Positions 11,121-20,184 of a DNA stretch of 64,000 nt are shown in pieces. Each line of letters begins with the position of its first letter. The stretch's first letter is position 1. Made by a program: the position numbers and the translations under genes. The DNA comes from Halocatena halophila. GTDB taxonomy: Archaea > Halobacteriota > Halobacteria > Halobacteriales > Haloarculaceae. Under the pieces are notes generated by a model. That model worked only from the letters and a program-made list of their open reading frames with translations, did not search any database and was not told the origin of the DNA. The DNA lies in assembly GCA_027563145.1 (NCBI GenBank), contig CP071307.1, positions 744,001 through 808,000 on the forward strand. The letters are read 5' to 3'.

Positions 11121-12497
11121 TTATGGCTCCCACGTCGGTCGATCGCGCTTGAGGAACTGTCCCGCGTTACTGGTAACGATTTCGCCGTTTTCTGCGACGA
11201 CCGTCCCTCTGAGAAGCGTCGTTTGTACGCGACCGGTGACGGTCCGGCCGTCGTAGAGAGAATAGTCGGCGAGTGAGGCGTTATCTGTGGCGTCGATCGT
11301 GTGTGTCTCGTTCGGGTCGAACACCACGATGTCGGCGTCGGTGCCGGGTTCGAGCGTTCCTTTCTGTGAAAGCCCAAACGTTCGCGCTGGATTGGTGCAC
11401 ATCGTCCGAACCAAAAACGGATAGGAGAGGTCTCGTCGGTTGACCGCCTCGTCGTGAAACACGGTGAGACTTCGCTGGAGGCCGTTTGCGCCAAACGGAT
11501 CTTCCCACCACTCCGTCCGTTCCTTTCGTTCACGGAGCTGGGCGACGTGGTCCGTCGAGACGACCTTCAGGACGCCTCCCGTGAGTTGATCGAACAACTC
11601 GTCGATATCCTTGTTCGTTCGCAACGGCGGCGTTAGCTTCGCCAGGTTGCCTCGTTCTGCGTGTGTCGATCTTGTGAGTGTGGTGTGATGGACGCACGCC
11701 TCGGCGCGGATCTGGCTGCCGTCTTCGTGATAGCGCGCGAGTGCGTTTGCAGCACTTCCGGCGGCGGTGTGAAAGCCGTAGTACTTTGCGCCGGTTGCTT
11801 TCGCGAGTCTGGCGTAGTCGTCGGCTGCCATTGCCTCGGCGTAGCCAGGGCGGGCGTCGGCGAGCCGTTCCGGGTCGGTTTCTCCCCCTTCGCGAAGTCG
11901 TTCAGTCAGCGCCCGACAGACGCTGTCGTCTTCGGTGTGGCCCACGGCAACGCCGTCCTCGTTGGCCACCGCCTCGAACACCCGACGAGCGTACCCGTTT
12001 GAGAGCCCGAAATCGTACGTACTGTACAGCTTGAACGATGTGATGCCATTTTCAACCAGTGCTGGAATTTCTGAAAACAGCGCTTCACTCTCGCGAAGGA
12101 TCCCGCCGTGGAGGCTGAAATCGATCGCCGCGTTCGCTCCCTTCTTTTTCTTTCGTTCGATCCCCTCGGTGAGTGATCCCGGTTTCTCCCAGGGACTGGA
12201 CGGTCCACTGTATGCCTGCCAGCCAAAATCGATCACCGTCGTTACGCCACCCAGGGCGGCTGCTTTCGTTGCTGTCTCGTAGGTGTCGATCGAGACGTGA
12301 TCGTCGATGTGGACGTGTGGATCGACGACGCCCGGAAACACCAGACAGTCGCTGGCATCGATCGTTCGCTCGGCGTCAGGAAGGGTCCGTTCGTCGCCAA
12401 TGGCGACAATCTGTCCGTCATCGATCGCAACACCGCCGTCTATCATCCCTGTCGGAGTGACGAGCGTCCCGTTCGCTATCGTGGTAGCTACCACCAT
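11121..12497 (-). CDS. Cyclic amidohydrolase: allantoinase or dihydropyrimidinase/hydantoinase-like
   Basis: 458 residues from ATG 12497; a GTG 15 bp upstream is the alternative. Metal-site motifs are in order: PGVVDPHVHIDDH with two zinc His, TSFKLYSTYDFG with the Lys expected to be carboxylated, GHTEDDSVC, HHTTLTRSTH and VVSTDHVAQ with the metal-binding Asp. The fold hydrolyses cyclic amides such as allantoin, hydantoins or dihydropyrimidines. The M20 carbamoyl hydrolase gene 1.7 kb away is the expected next enzyme in both allantoin and hydantoin routes. Glyoxylate-handling neighbours favour allantoinase. Family certain, substrate not. Confidence 0.88.
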   Translation of the reverse strand: MVVATTIANGTLVTPTGMIDGGVAIDDGQIVAIGDERTLPDAERTIDASDCLVFPGVVDPHVHIDDHVSIDTYETATKAAALGGVTTVIDFGWQAYSGPSSPWEKPGSLTEGIERKKKKGANAAIDFSLHGGILRESEALFSEIPALVENGITSFKLYSTYDFGLSNGYARRVFEAVANEDGVAVGHTEDDSVCRALTERLREGGETDPERLADARPGYAEAMAADDYARLAKATGAKYYGFHTAAGSAANALARYHEDGSQIRAEACVHHTTLTRSTHAERGNLAKLTPPLRTNKDIDELFDQLTGGVLKVVSTDHVAQLRERKERTEWWEDPFGANGLQRSLTVFHDEAVNRRDLSYPFLVRTMCTNPARTFGLSQKGTLEPGTDADIVVFDPNETHTIDATDNASLADYSLYDGRTVTGRVQTTLLRGTVVAENGEIVTSNAGQFLKRDRPTWEP

Positions 12498-12609
12498 TGC
12501 ATCGCGGTTCACGCCACCACGGCTTAACTGTTGGGTGAAATTAATGATTGGTGTGGCACGTGGATCAGACGCCCAAAGGATTAAGCGCCCATCGGTCCAG
12601 TTTTCGACT

Positions 12610-13068
12610 ATGGTTACACGTGGAGAACCAGCACCAGCGTTCGAACTGTCGAATCAGGACGGCGACGCGGTTTCCCTGTCATCGTTCGGCGGAGCCCCGC
12701 TCGTTCTGTACTTCTATCCGCGGGCATCGACGCCCGGATGTACGGTTGAGGCAAACGAGTTTGCATCCGCGTATGAACAGTTGTCCGATCTGGGTGTGTC
12801 GGTCGTGGGCGTATCGACGGATTCCCCCGATGCGCTCGCGTCGTTCGCAGACGAGCAGTCGATTCCGTTCGATCTGCTCAGTGATCCCGATGGTACCACC
12901 GCCAGACGATACGATTCGCTGTCCGACGGCGATGGCGCGCCAACCGCCGAACGAAATACGTTCCTCATCGGTCCGGACGGCAGTATCGAGCGAATTTTCC
13001 GGTCGGTATCGCCGGAGGGACACGCCACAGAAATCACCGACGCGATCGAGTCGCTGGCGAAACCCTGA
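12610..13068 (+). CDS. bcp: Peroxiredoxin of the Bcp/PrxQ type
   Basis: 152 residues from ATG 12610 (MVTRGEPAPAFELSNQDGDA), a normal PrxQ length. The peroxidatic site is YPRASTPGCTVEANEF. This Cys is the only one in the protein, so it is a 1-Cys form that must use an external thiol. It reduces peroxides in the cytoplasm. It lies between two ureide genes but on the opposite strand, so co-regulation with them is doubtful. Larger upstream extensions of the frame overlap the allantoinase gene and are rejected. Confidence 0.92.
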   Translation: MVTRGEPAPAFELSNQDGDAVSLSSFGGAPLVLYFYPRASTPGCTVEANEFASAYEQLSDLGVSVVGVSTDSPDALASFADEQSIPFDLLSDPDGTTARRYDSLSDGDGAPTAERNTFLIGPDGSIERIFRSVSPEGHATEITDAIESLAKP

Positions 13069-13085
13069 TCGAAAATTCGCTCGTG

Positions 13086-14372
13086 TTACTCGGATAGTCC
13101 ACCGGCTAGTCGGGCAATCCCACCGGTCAACACGCGCGTAGTCGCCGTGGCGTCGCTCCAGTCGGTCCACTCCCGTGGACTGTGTGAGATTCCATCGCGC
13201 GAGGGGGCAAATATCATCCCGGCGTCGGTAACCGTCCCAACGTGCATCGTGTCGTGGCCGGCACCGGAGTGCAGTTTCAGGGTGTCGATGTCACCAGCGG
13301 CTGCAGCAGCGGACAGTGCGTTCTGACATCGGTCGTCCATTTCGATCGGGTCGATGTTGTAGGGCCGTTCGAACTCGGTTTCGACCCCTCGCTCGGCTTC
13401 GAGTCTGTCGAGGGTCGTCCTAACCCGGTCGATGACGGTCTCTATCGTTTCCGTCTGAACGTCTCGAACGTCGAGTCCGAGCGTGACGGTCCCCGGAACG
13501 ACGTTGACCGCGTTCGGACTGAGAGACAATGATCCGACAGTTCCAACGAGCGACTCGCTCGTGTGCTCGACGAGCTCCTCCGACGTGGCTTCGACCGTCA
13601 GCACGAGTTCGCTTGCTGCGGCGAGTGCGTCGGTTCGGTCGTTCATGGCAGTGGATCCCGAGTGGTTCGCTTCACCGGTGATTTCGATCGAGCAGCGGAC
13701 TGTTCCCGTAATCGCGGTGACGATACCGGCGGCTTTCCCCGCCGATTCGAGCCGTTCACCCTGTTCGACGTGTAGTTCGAGCCAACTGTCCCACGATCGT
13801 GCATCGATTTGGTCGGTTCCGCTGGCGTCGATTGCCGTCAATGCGTCTTCGAGGGTCGTTCCGTCCTCGTCTTTGAGCGCGAGTGCGGATTCGACCGACC
13901 GTTTCCTGCAGGCTACTGATGAGCCAAGCACTCCATCTGCGAAGCGTCCACCCTCCTCTTCGGTGAAACAGACCACTTCCACTGGCCGTTCGAGGTCGAT
14001 CTCTGCGTCCTGGAGCGCTCGTACAGCCTCGAGTGCGCCGTAGACACCAAGCACGCCATCGAAGATCCCGCCTTCAGGCACCGAGTCGAGATGGCTTCCC
14101 GTCGCGACCGGTGCACGAGAGGATTGTGATGTCGTGGGATCGTAGCGGCCCGCGATGTTTCCAACCGGATCAATGCGGATCTCTAGGCCGGCATCGGTCA
14201 TTCGTTCGATCAGATACTCCCTTGCCGCTCGGTTGGCCGGCGTCCCCGTTAACACTGTCCGCCCTTCGCCCTTATCAACCGGAATCGATCCGAACGACGC
14301 GTTCGTTTCGATGTCGGCCTGCAGTCGGTCACCATCAACACTCCGGACTATCGACTGGCTATCGATCGACAT
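13086..14372 (-). CDS. M20-family Zn amidase: allantoate amidohydrolase or N-carbamoyl-L-amino-acid hydrolase
   Basis: 428 residues from ATG 14372; ATG 14387 is also in frame but a TATA-like tatattctta near 14400-14409 would place the transcript start between the two. Metal-site segments are GSHLDSVPEGGIFDGVLGVY, TEEEGGRFADGVLGS, LHVEQGERLE and SGAGHDTMHVG, the usual order in AllC/AmaB enzymes. The family hydrolyses allantoate or N-carbamoyl amino acids to ammonia, CO2 and the amine. It converges with the peroxiredoxin gene 17 bp away. Substrate choice between allantoate and carbamoyl amino acids is inferred from context. Confidence 0.88.
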   Translation of the reverse strand: MSIDSQSIVRSVDGDRLQADIETNASFGSIPVDKGEGRTVLTGTPANRAAREYLIERMTDAGLEIRIDPVGNIAGRYDPTTSQSSRAPVATGSHLDSVPEGGIFDGVLGVYGALEAVRALQDAEIDLERPVEVVCFTEEEGGRFADGVLGSSVACRKRSVESALALKDEDGTTLEDALTAIDASGTDQIDARSWDSWLELHVEQGERLESAGKAAGIVTAITGTVRCSIEITGEANHSGSTAMNDRTDALAAASELVLTVEATSEELVEHTSESLVGTVGSLSLSPNAVNVVPGTVTLGLDVRDVQTETIETVIDRVRTTLDRLEAERGVETEFERPYNIDPIEMDDRCQNALSAAAAAGDIDTLKLHSGAGHDTMHVGTVTDAGMIFAPSRDGISHSPREWTDWSDATATTRVLTGGIARLAGGLSE

Positions 14373-15220
14373 GCTGTTGTATAACATCGTTCAATTGGTA
14401 AGAATATACCGGTGGGTGTAATCAAATTTATATCAGGTGGTTGATGGCAATGCACGATGCTAGTCTGGTTCAAAGATATTATATTACATACTTTATAGTA
14501 TAGAATATATTAAGATGGCGGATTTGTTATGAATGATGGGGCAATAAAAATAATTGGATAAGTTGGACTTCCTTGGCTGGGAGGTCAGATAGAATCTCCT
14601 GTTAATAGCAGATACAGATGCTATTATACTGGTCTGGCTCGATGGATTATCCTGTCCTCGCTACTGATGTACGAAATAATATAGTGGCCTATTCTTATTA
14701 TTCGTTATCAATAAGACTGTTATTTGTCGTTAGAGGCTCAACCGAACGTTTCTCGATGATCTCAGCTGTGATCTTCACAATTTATATTATATTTGTTTAC
14801 GCGCGCACGCTAATCTCTGCCCTGATTCCGACCGATTGTTCGACGAAGATGATGGCCTATGGGTCGTGACGGGATAAATACTTGACCGAATATTCTGGAA
14901 AATAGGTATATTATATGAATATAATATATTATATTATTATATTCTATGAAGGAATTTATTAGATATAACTGCCCAGTCATTATCTGTGCTGGTACTAGAT
15001 CCACATAAATAAGTGTAATAAATTATTCACTCGGATTCAGTTATGTAGTATACAGTGTTGTATTGCTCATTTTTCGCCGTTTTAAATATAATGGTGAGCG
15101 TATGTATTTCTGCATTACGTCTGTGTACTGTCCTCAAACCAGTGACAACTGTGAGATATTCACAGATACGATTACAATCAAAATATTTAATAGATGGCCA
15201 TTGTTGTACCTGGTAACAAC
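14373..15220. other. AT-rich intergenic region of about 850 bp
   Basis: This is the longest gene-free stretch outside the rRNA region. It is strongly AT-rich, with nearly pure A/T runs around 14473-14515 and 14898-14950 that contain many TATA-like words and short inverted A/T repeats. Short open frames are present, but none shows the acidic composition of real haloarchaeal proteins. It probably holds the promoters of the two flanking genes; the remainder is unexplained. Confidence 0.5.
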
Positions 15221-16345
15221 ATGGCAGACGAAACTCGCAAGGGCGGCTCATCCGGATCGAGTCGTCGTGGATTTTTGAAGGCGACCAGTGCGATGGCCGT
15301 CGGTGCGTCTGCGTTGGCGACAGCTCCTGAACGAATTCAGGCACAGACGCAGGTTTCGCAGATCAACGAGACCGTCGATACGCTCAACGGAGAGTATACA
15401 ACGCTTGATTCGAAGTCGCTGGTAAATCACATTGAGACAGTTTCGCGTGAGTCCGTGCTTGGTCTGCAGTCACAGATCACCTCCGCAACACACACGGAGC
15501 TGATGAATCTTCTCACCACTGCCGATCGGATGGATCTGCTCTCCGAGATCCAGGGTGCACAGAGCGCAGAAGCTCTCGATGCAACGTTGCAGAACATCGA
15601 GGGCTCACACGCGGAGGTAGAACAGGCAGCGTCGATACTGCGATCGACGAACGAGGCAATTCGTCAGATCTACGAGATCGCTGCGATCAACGACCTGGAC
15701 TGTCCAGTTCCGGACGACAGCGGTTGTTCTGGCTGTAAAGGCTGTTCACAGTGTTCTGGCTGTTCTGGCTGTGCGGGGCCTTCCTGTGACGGTTGTTCTG
15801 GGTGTGGCAACTGCAGTGGATGTGCGGGGTGTGAGTCTCCTTCGAACGGATCTGGCGATAGCTCAACCGGGACGGACGAATCTGGTGATTCGACGGGAAC
15901 GGACGACTCAACGGAGACGGAAGTTGAGACCGACACCGAGGAGCCCGAAGATTCGACGGGAACGGATGATTCGACGGAGACGGAAGTTGAGACCGACACC
16001 GGGAAGTCAGAAGATTCGACGGGAGCAGATGATTCGACGGAGACGGAAGTTGAGACCGATACCGAGGAGTCCGAGGGTTCGACCGGATCGACTGACTCCA
16101 ACCCATCCACGGGAACGGATCAATCGAACGGATCAGATGGCACGGCTGAGGATTGTGTGACCGACACTGGCGTTTCCGGCAACTCGAACGATGGGTCGAC
16201 CTCATCCGGTGGGAACACGGGCACAACTGGATCCAGTGGCGGAAGTAGTTCGACGGGCACTACTGATTCCACTGGGACCACCGGTTCAGGCGGCTCGAAC
16301 GGCGGCTTCCAGTTTGGCGACGAGGAGAAAACACCGTCTTGCTGA
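15221..16345 (+). CDS. Tat-exported Cys/Gly-rich protein with acidic Thr/Ser/Glu repeats, function unknown
   Basis: 374 residues from ATG 15221. Order: a twin-arginine signal (SSRRGFLKATSAMAVGASA, about residues 13-31), a helical, Gln/Glu/Ala-rich segment to about residue 155, then 13 Cys between residues 161 and 204, almost all spaced CxxC with Gly or Ser between (for example CSGCKGCSQCSGCSGC). Three 21-residue acidic repeats (223-285) follow, then a Ser/Thr/Gly-rich tail with two more Cys, one being the last residue. The layout suggests an extracellular or wall-associated protein that is disulfide-linked or binds metal, with a glycosylation-prone spacer. No known family was recognised. Confidence 0.85.
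   Translation: MADETRKGGSSGSSRRGFLKATSAMAVGASALATAPERIQAQTQVSQINETVDTLNGEYTTLDSKSLVNHIETVSRESVLGLQSQITSATHTELMNLLTTADRMDLLSEIQGAQSAEALDATLQNIEGSHAEVEQAASILRSTNEAIRQIYEIAAINDLDCPVPDDSGCSGCKGCSQCSGCSGCAGPSCDGCSGCGNCSGCAGCESPSNGSGDSSTGTDESGDSTGTDDSTETEVETDTEEPEDSTGTDDSTETEVETDTGKSEDSTGADDSTETEVETDTEESEGSTGSTDSNPSTGTDQSNGSDGTAEDCVTDTGVSGNSNDGSTSSGGNTGTTGSSGGSSSTGTTDSTGTTGSGGSNGGFQFGDEEKTPSC
15887..16075 (+). repeat. Three tandem 63-bp coding repeats
   Basis: Copies at 15887-15949, 15950-16012 and 16013-16075 each encode 21 residues beginning DSTG(T/A)DDSTETEVETDT. Most differences between copies are single-base changes. The repeats build the acidic spacer of the Cys-rich Tat protein and are likely to vary in copy number between strains. 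Confidence 0.9.
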
Positions 16346-16348
16346 CGG

Positions 16349-17587
16349 TCACGCCACGACCGTCAACCGCGCACCACCGAAGTAGCTCCGCCCGCCGGCG
16401 ACAGCGAGGAGATACCGAGATTCGTCGGCGTTTTCGAACGAAATTTGCTCTGTAACGGATCCATCCACCGGATCGATGATTGCGCCACCGAGATACAGTA
16501 CATCGCCAGTTCTTGTGCCGCCACTGGTTGGAACTGACCGAACCCCATCCGGCTGGTCGATTGTGGTTCGCCATCGTTCCCCACCATCGCGTCGATCGAA
16601 GGCGATCACGTCGGCACGATGGGCGGCAGGCTGTACGTAGATCGTGTTGGTGTCGATCGCAGTGATCGATCCCGCTGATCGGGTTCCTGCTTTCGGGAGG
16701 GATATCCGCCATTGAGGCGTTCCAGTCTCTGCGTCGAGTGCGACGAGTCGGTTCGTTGTCGAACTGCTTTTCGTTACAAAAACTGATCCTCCAGCCACAG
16801 ATGGAGTGCTCTCGAGTCCCGAGATCGATCGTTTCCACAGTTGCTCGCCGGTCTCGATGGCGACGGCTTCGACGGTGTCCGGTCCCGTAAGAACGACGCG
16901 ACCGTTGGCAACTGCGACTGGTGTCACTGGTCCTGGGCGGTGCCACCGAACCGATCCATCTGACGGTTCGAACGCAAACGCACCGCGCCCGGTCTCTGGT
17001 GAAATCCCAGGGCCGCCCGTGAGGACGAGCTGATCGGTGACGACTGGTGGGGTAAATGGCGTGGCAGGCTCGTCGCCAGCCGGTGTCACTTGCCACCGGT
17101 GAGAACCATCGTGTCGATTACGGGCAATCAGTGCCGTCGAGCGATAGTTTGCGTGTGCAAAATCGCCATATCGGACCACCGCAACGACGTGATCCGACGT
17201 TATCGCCGGATATTTGACGTACGGATCATTCTCGTTTGTATCCGATTCATCCCGTACCGTGGCCGTCCATTGTGGCGTCCCATCGGTGGGAGTGAGCGCT
17301 TTCAAAGTCCGATGATCGCCGTAGTATACGCGGTCTTCGAGCACTGCAACGCCATCTGCCTCAACCGTTGCCGGGGCTTGCCATGAGATTGAGGGATTTT
17401 CGCGAGGACCACTCCCCGAGGGGAGAAAGGAGGTGTTCGCCGGGGTTCCACCCAATTGGCGCCACTCATCTCTGCCGGCGCGCTGCAATTGGTTTGCAAT
17501 GCCCTTTCCAGTGAGCCCAAACACGGACAGTCCAGCGACTGCCCGCAGCATCGACCGCCGACCGATGGATATGGGAGTGGTCGACAT
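16349..17587 (-). CDS. Tat-exported PQQ-like beta-propeller protein
   Basis: 412 residues from ATG 17587 (MSTTPISIGRRSMLRAVAGL), where the twin-arginine signal GRRSMLRAVAGLSVFGL is close to the N-terminus. Repeated blades follow, such as VEAIAIETGEQLWKRSI-like and LVALDAETGTPQWRISL, the PQQ/YVTN-type pattern with a conserved Trp. In haloarchaea such proteins are usually secreted and do not always bind PQQ. No catalytic residues were identified. It converges on the Cys-rich Tat protein with 3 bp between stops. A similar propeller protein is encoded at 28501-29730. Confidence 0.85.
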   Translation of the reverse strand: MSTTPISIGRRSMLRAVAGLSVFGLTGKGIANQLQRAGRDEWRQLGGTPANTSFLPSGSGPRENPSISWQAPATVEADGVAVLEDRVYYGDHRTLKALTPTDGTPQWTATVRDESDTNENDPYVKYPAITSDHVVAVVRYGDFAHANYRSTALIARNRHDGSHRWQVTPAGDEPATPFTPPVVTDQLVLTGGPGISPETGRGAFAFEPSDGSVRWHRPGPVTPVAVANGRVVLTGPDTVEAVAIETGEQLWKRSISGLESTPSVAGGSVFVTKSSSTTNRLVALDAETGTPQWRISLPKAGTRSAGSITAIDTNTIYVQPAAHRADVIAFDRRDGGERWRTTIDQPDGVRSVPTSGGTRTGDVLYLGGAIIDPVDGSVTEQISFENADESRYLLAVAGGRSYFGGARLTVVA

Positions 17588-17758
17588 GGTCATTCTAGCA
17601 ATTCCGTGCGACATCAAAATCAGTTGTCGCCGACACCCTGCGAACAATTAACAATCAGAGAAGATCGATTCAGCAGTTCCGTACCATCCCCAAACCATTT
17701 TATAAGGAAAGCGATGGTTCGAATGAATACTCGCCTTTAGTGATGCGTTTGTCGGTTC

Positions 17759-18793
17759 TCAACCGCGCTCTCGAGAGACGTTGCTTGAGCGGGCAACAAC
17801 GACACCAGCACCGTTGTCTGTGAGATGATTCTCTCTGAGAACGGTGTTGTCGCTGGCCAACAGGAGAATACCTTCGATCCGGTTGCTGGTGGCAACGTTG
17901 CCTGCCAGCAGGTTGTTCGCGCTGTGAAGCAAGCGCAACCCAACCCTGTTGTCAATAGCCCGGTTGGCCACCAGTCGATTGGCATTCGTTTGATCGCCGA
18001 GATAGATCCCGTAGAACCGGTTCGAAACGGTGTTGTTCACCAGTGTGGTGCCATCCGACTCCGAACTCCAGATGCCAGCGATCCGATTTGACCTTGCGGT
18101 GGTGTTCACCACGGTGGTGTTATCGACACCGATCAGGGCAAGCCCGTGTTCGTTTCGAGACACTTGATTCGATATGAGCCGGTTGTTCGATGCATTTGCC
18201 ACGAGTTCGATCCCAAAGAGCGTGTTCTCAGCCGCCCGATTTTTGACGAGTGTGTTTTTAGTGCTGTGTTCCTGGAGTGAGATGCCGTAGACGGCGTTCG
18301 AGTGCGCATAATTTCTCACCACACGGGAGTTGTTCGTCCGCAACAGTGTGATTCCAATTCGGTTGTCGGCTGTACGTGTCGCTGTGACGGTTCCGTCTGT
18401 TACCCGAAGATACCGAATGCCGTCGTCCCAGTCGGTGACGGTGAGATTTCTGACAGTAACATTTGCAACCGGCCTATTGAATCCACCAACGAGCACGCCG
18501 GCCGTTCCGAAGGTCCCCTGTCCGTCGATTCGGTGGGATCCTCCCTCGAGTATGACATCATCGGCTGTAATACGGAGACAGTTGTGATCAGTCACATCGG
18601 TGACGTTTGAGCGAAGCGTGTAGCGCCCTGGCGTATCGATCGTTGTACAGCCATCCAGTGGGGTTCCAGCGACATCTCTTTCGGAAGGATCCTCATCATT
18701 GAGCAATGCGACGCCGATGGCGATGGCGATAGCGATACAAAGCGCTACGGCGACGCCGATGACGATCGGCTGGCGAGTGTCCCGTCCGGCCAT
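17759..18793 (-). CDS. Membrane-anchored NosD-like right-handed beta-helix protein
   Basis: 344 residues from ATG 18793. A single hydrophobic N-terminal segment (PIVIGVAVALCIAIAIAIGV) would act as anchor or signal. It is followed by a low-copy N-terminal part (DGCTTIDTPGRYTLRSNVT) and then many about 23-residue repeats of the form xNTVxxNxAxxNxxGIxL, the parallel beta-helix seen in NosD and carbohydrate-binding proteins. It is predicted to sit outside the membrane. Genuine NosD works with nitrous oxide reductase, for which there is no evidence here. The 59 residues upstream of the chosen start look like non-coding translation. Confidence 0.82.
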   Translation of the reverse strand: MAGRDTRQPIVIGVAVALCIAIAIAIGVALLNDEDPSERDVAGTPLDGCTTIDTPGRYTLRSNVTDVTDHNCLRITADDVILEGGSHRIDGQGTFGTAGVLVGGFNRPVANVTVRNLTVTDWDDGIRYLRVTDGTVTATRTADNRIGITLLRTNNSRVVRNYAHSNAVYGISLQEHSTKNTLVKNRAAENTLFGIELVANASNNRLISNQVSRNEHGLALIGVDNTTVVNTTARSNRIAGIWSSESDGTTLVNNTVSNRFYGIYLGDQTNANRLVANRAIDNRVGLRLLHSANNLLAGNVATSNRIEGILLLASDNTVLRENHLTDNGAGVVVARSSNVSRERG

Positions 18794-18865
18794 TGGCGTG
18801 GCTGATGTGGGCCACGCTGGTAGGGGCTCGCGTTCTTCCAGTGGTCGATTGAGCCTTCTATACCG

Positions 18866-18872
18866 TTTTTTA
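18866..18872 (+). promoter_or_regulatory. TATA-like box for the SDR gene
   Basis: A ttttttag element lies about 26 bp before ATG 18895, the spacing for leaderless transcription. It sits in a 100-bp divergent promoter shared with the beta-helix gene. Confidence 0.4.
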
Positions 18873-18894
18873 GTCCACTCGGCGAACGTTCGGT

Positions 18895-19647
18895 ATGGTC
18901 TCGTTCGATGGGAGCGTGGCGGTCGTGACCGGTGGGGGATCGGGGATTGGGCGAACGACGGCGACGGCATTTGCTGAAGCGGGTGCCAGTGTGGTTGTTG
19001 CCGATATTAATATCACAGGCGGCAAAGAGACGGTCGAATCGATCACCGATAACGGTGGATCGGCTCTATTTGTCGAAACCGATGTGACCAGTCCAGACGA
19101 CGCACAGACGATGGTGGCACGCGCCGTCGAGGAGTTTGGACGGCTTGATTTTGCGTTCAACAACGCCGGTATCGGCGGCCAATCGGAACCAATCATGGAG
19201 TACGACCCCGAGGATTGGGTTAGTGTGATTCAGGTCAATCTAATCGGTGTATTCAACTGTCTACAAGCCGAACTCAAGCAGTTCTATCAACAATCCGATG
19301 GTGGTGCCATCGTGAACAATGCGTCCATCCTCGGCAAGGTGGGATTTGCTACCTCATCAGGCTACGTTGCCGCCAAACACGGCGTCATGGGGCTAACCAA
19401 GACCGCCGCTCTCGAAATTGGTGATGGGCCAGTCCGTGTGAATGCCGTCTGTCCTGGATTTATCGATACGCCGCTACTCAGCGATATGGATGCAGAAACC
19501 CTGGCGTTTTTAGAAGACCAACACGCGGTTGGTCGGCTCGGACAGCCCGAGGAAGTGGCAGCGGCGGTGCTCTGGCTCTGTTCTGAAGACGCGTCGTTCG
19601 TCACCGGTACTGGGCTCGAAGTCGAAGGGGGCTATCTCGCTCAGTAG
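18895..19647 (+). CDS. Short-chain dehydrogenase/reductase (SDR)
   Basis: 250 residues, the normal classical-SDR length. It has the cofactor motif VVTGGGSGIGRTTATAFAEA, an Asp after the second strand (VVADINI) that favours NAD, NNAGIGG, the catalytic Ser in NNASILGKVG, and YVAAKHGVMGLTK for the catalytic Tyr and Lys. It ends with SFVTGTGLEVEGGY. The substrate cannot be predicted. The start is supported by the TATA spacing. Confidence 0.93.
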   Translation: MVSFDGSVAVVTGGGSGIGRTTATAFAEAGASVVVADINITGGKETVESITDNGGSALFVETDVTSPDDAQTMVARAVEEFGRLDFAFNNAGIGGQSEPIMEYDPEDWVSVIQVNLIGVFNCLQAELKQFYQQSDGGAIVNNASILGKVGFATSSGYVAAKHGVMGLTKTAALEIGDGPVRVNAVCPGFIDTPLLSDMDAETLAFLEDQHAVGRLGQPEEVAAAVLWLCSEDASFVTGTGLEVEGGYLAQ

Positions 19648-19684
19648 TCTGGCCGACGCATCGATTGCCGGTCTGTGCCAGCAT

Positions 19685-20041
19685 TCACTCGGGCGGCGGC
19701 AGTAGCACGCCATACCAAAAGCGATAGAGCGCCCCGGCGAGCACCGATCCACACCCGAACTGGTTTGCCGTAGCGAGCTGGTCGTCGGATCGGCGAGTGA
19801 GCACGCGTAGCAGTCCTTGCTGGGTGAGCCCCACTCCGAAACGCCGCACCCAGTTGGTCCGAACATTCCAAATGTCGTGGTCGGAGAGCCAGCTCACGAT
19901 GAGCGTGTGCCCAGCACCGATTGCAAACGCGCGAGTGTGAACGAGTGGTTCGTCACGGTTCGATTGGAGCCGTAAAATGAGAGGCAACAGCAACACTGAA
20001 AGACAAAATTCCAGCACTGCTTTCTGCCGTCTGGAGACCAT
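19685..20041 (-). CDS. Small putative membrane protein, unknown function
   Basis: 118 residues from ATG 20041 (MVSRRQKAVLEFCLSVLLLP). It has one clear hydrophobic segment near the N-terminus (EFCLSVLLLPLILRL) and weaker ones later (FAIGAGHTLIVSWL, GCGSVLAGALYRFWYG). It converges with the SDR gene and is divergent from the M48 protease. Not recognised as a named family. The frame continues upstream, but that part reads like non-coding sequence overlapping the protease promoter. Coding status is probable, not certain. Confidence 0.5.
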   Translation of the reverse strand: MVSRRQKAVLEFCLSVLLLPLILRLQSNRDEPLVHTRAFAIGAGHTLIVSWLSDHDIWNVRTNWVRRFGVGLTQQGLLRVLTRRSDDQLATANQFGCGSVLAGALYRFWYGVLLPPPE

Positions 20042-20184
20042 ACTGCAGATATGTAATCGCCATCCAATCAATCTTTGGCGATTGTGACGGTTGCTTATCC
20101 ACATGGATAGCACCCCAGAGTGGCCCACCGTTGTACCCGAACACGTGTACAAACCGTTTTGCTTCCCGATCACGTATTCGGTGT

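Noticed and set aside
12307..12609. Long N-terminal extension of the peroxiredoxin
   Set aside because: It overlaps the allantoinase gene on the other strand; ATG 12610 gives the normal family length.
17759..18793. Functional NosD of nitrous oxide reduction
   Set aside because: Only the beta-helix repeat is shared; no nosZ, nosF or nosY genes are present in the window.
18794..18970. 59-residue extension of the beta-helix protein
   Set aside because: Arg/Pro-rich, not acidic, overlaps the divergent SDR promoter; ATG 18793 puts the hydrophobic segment at the N-terminus.
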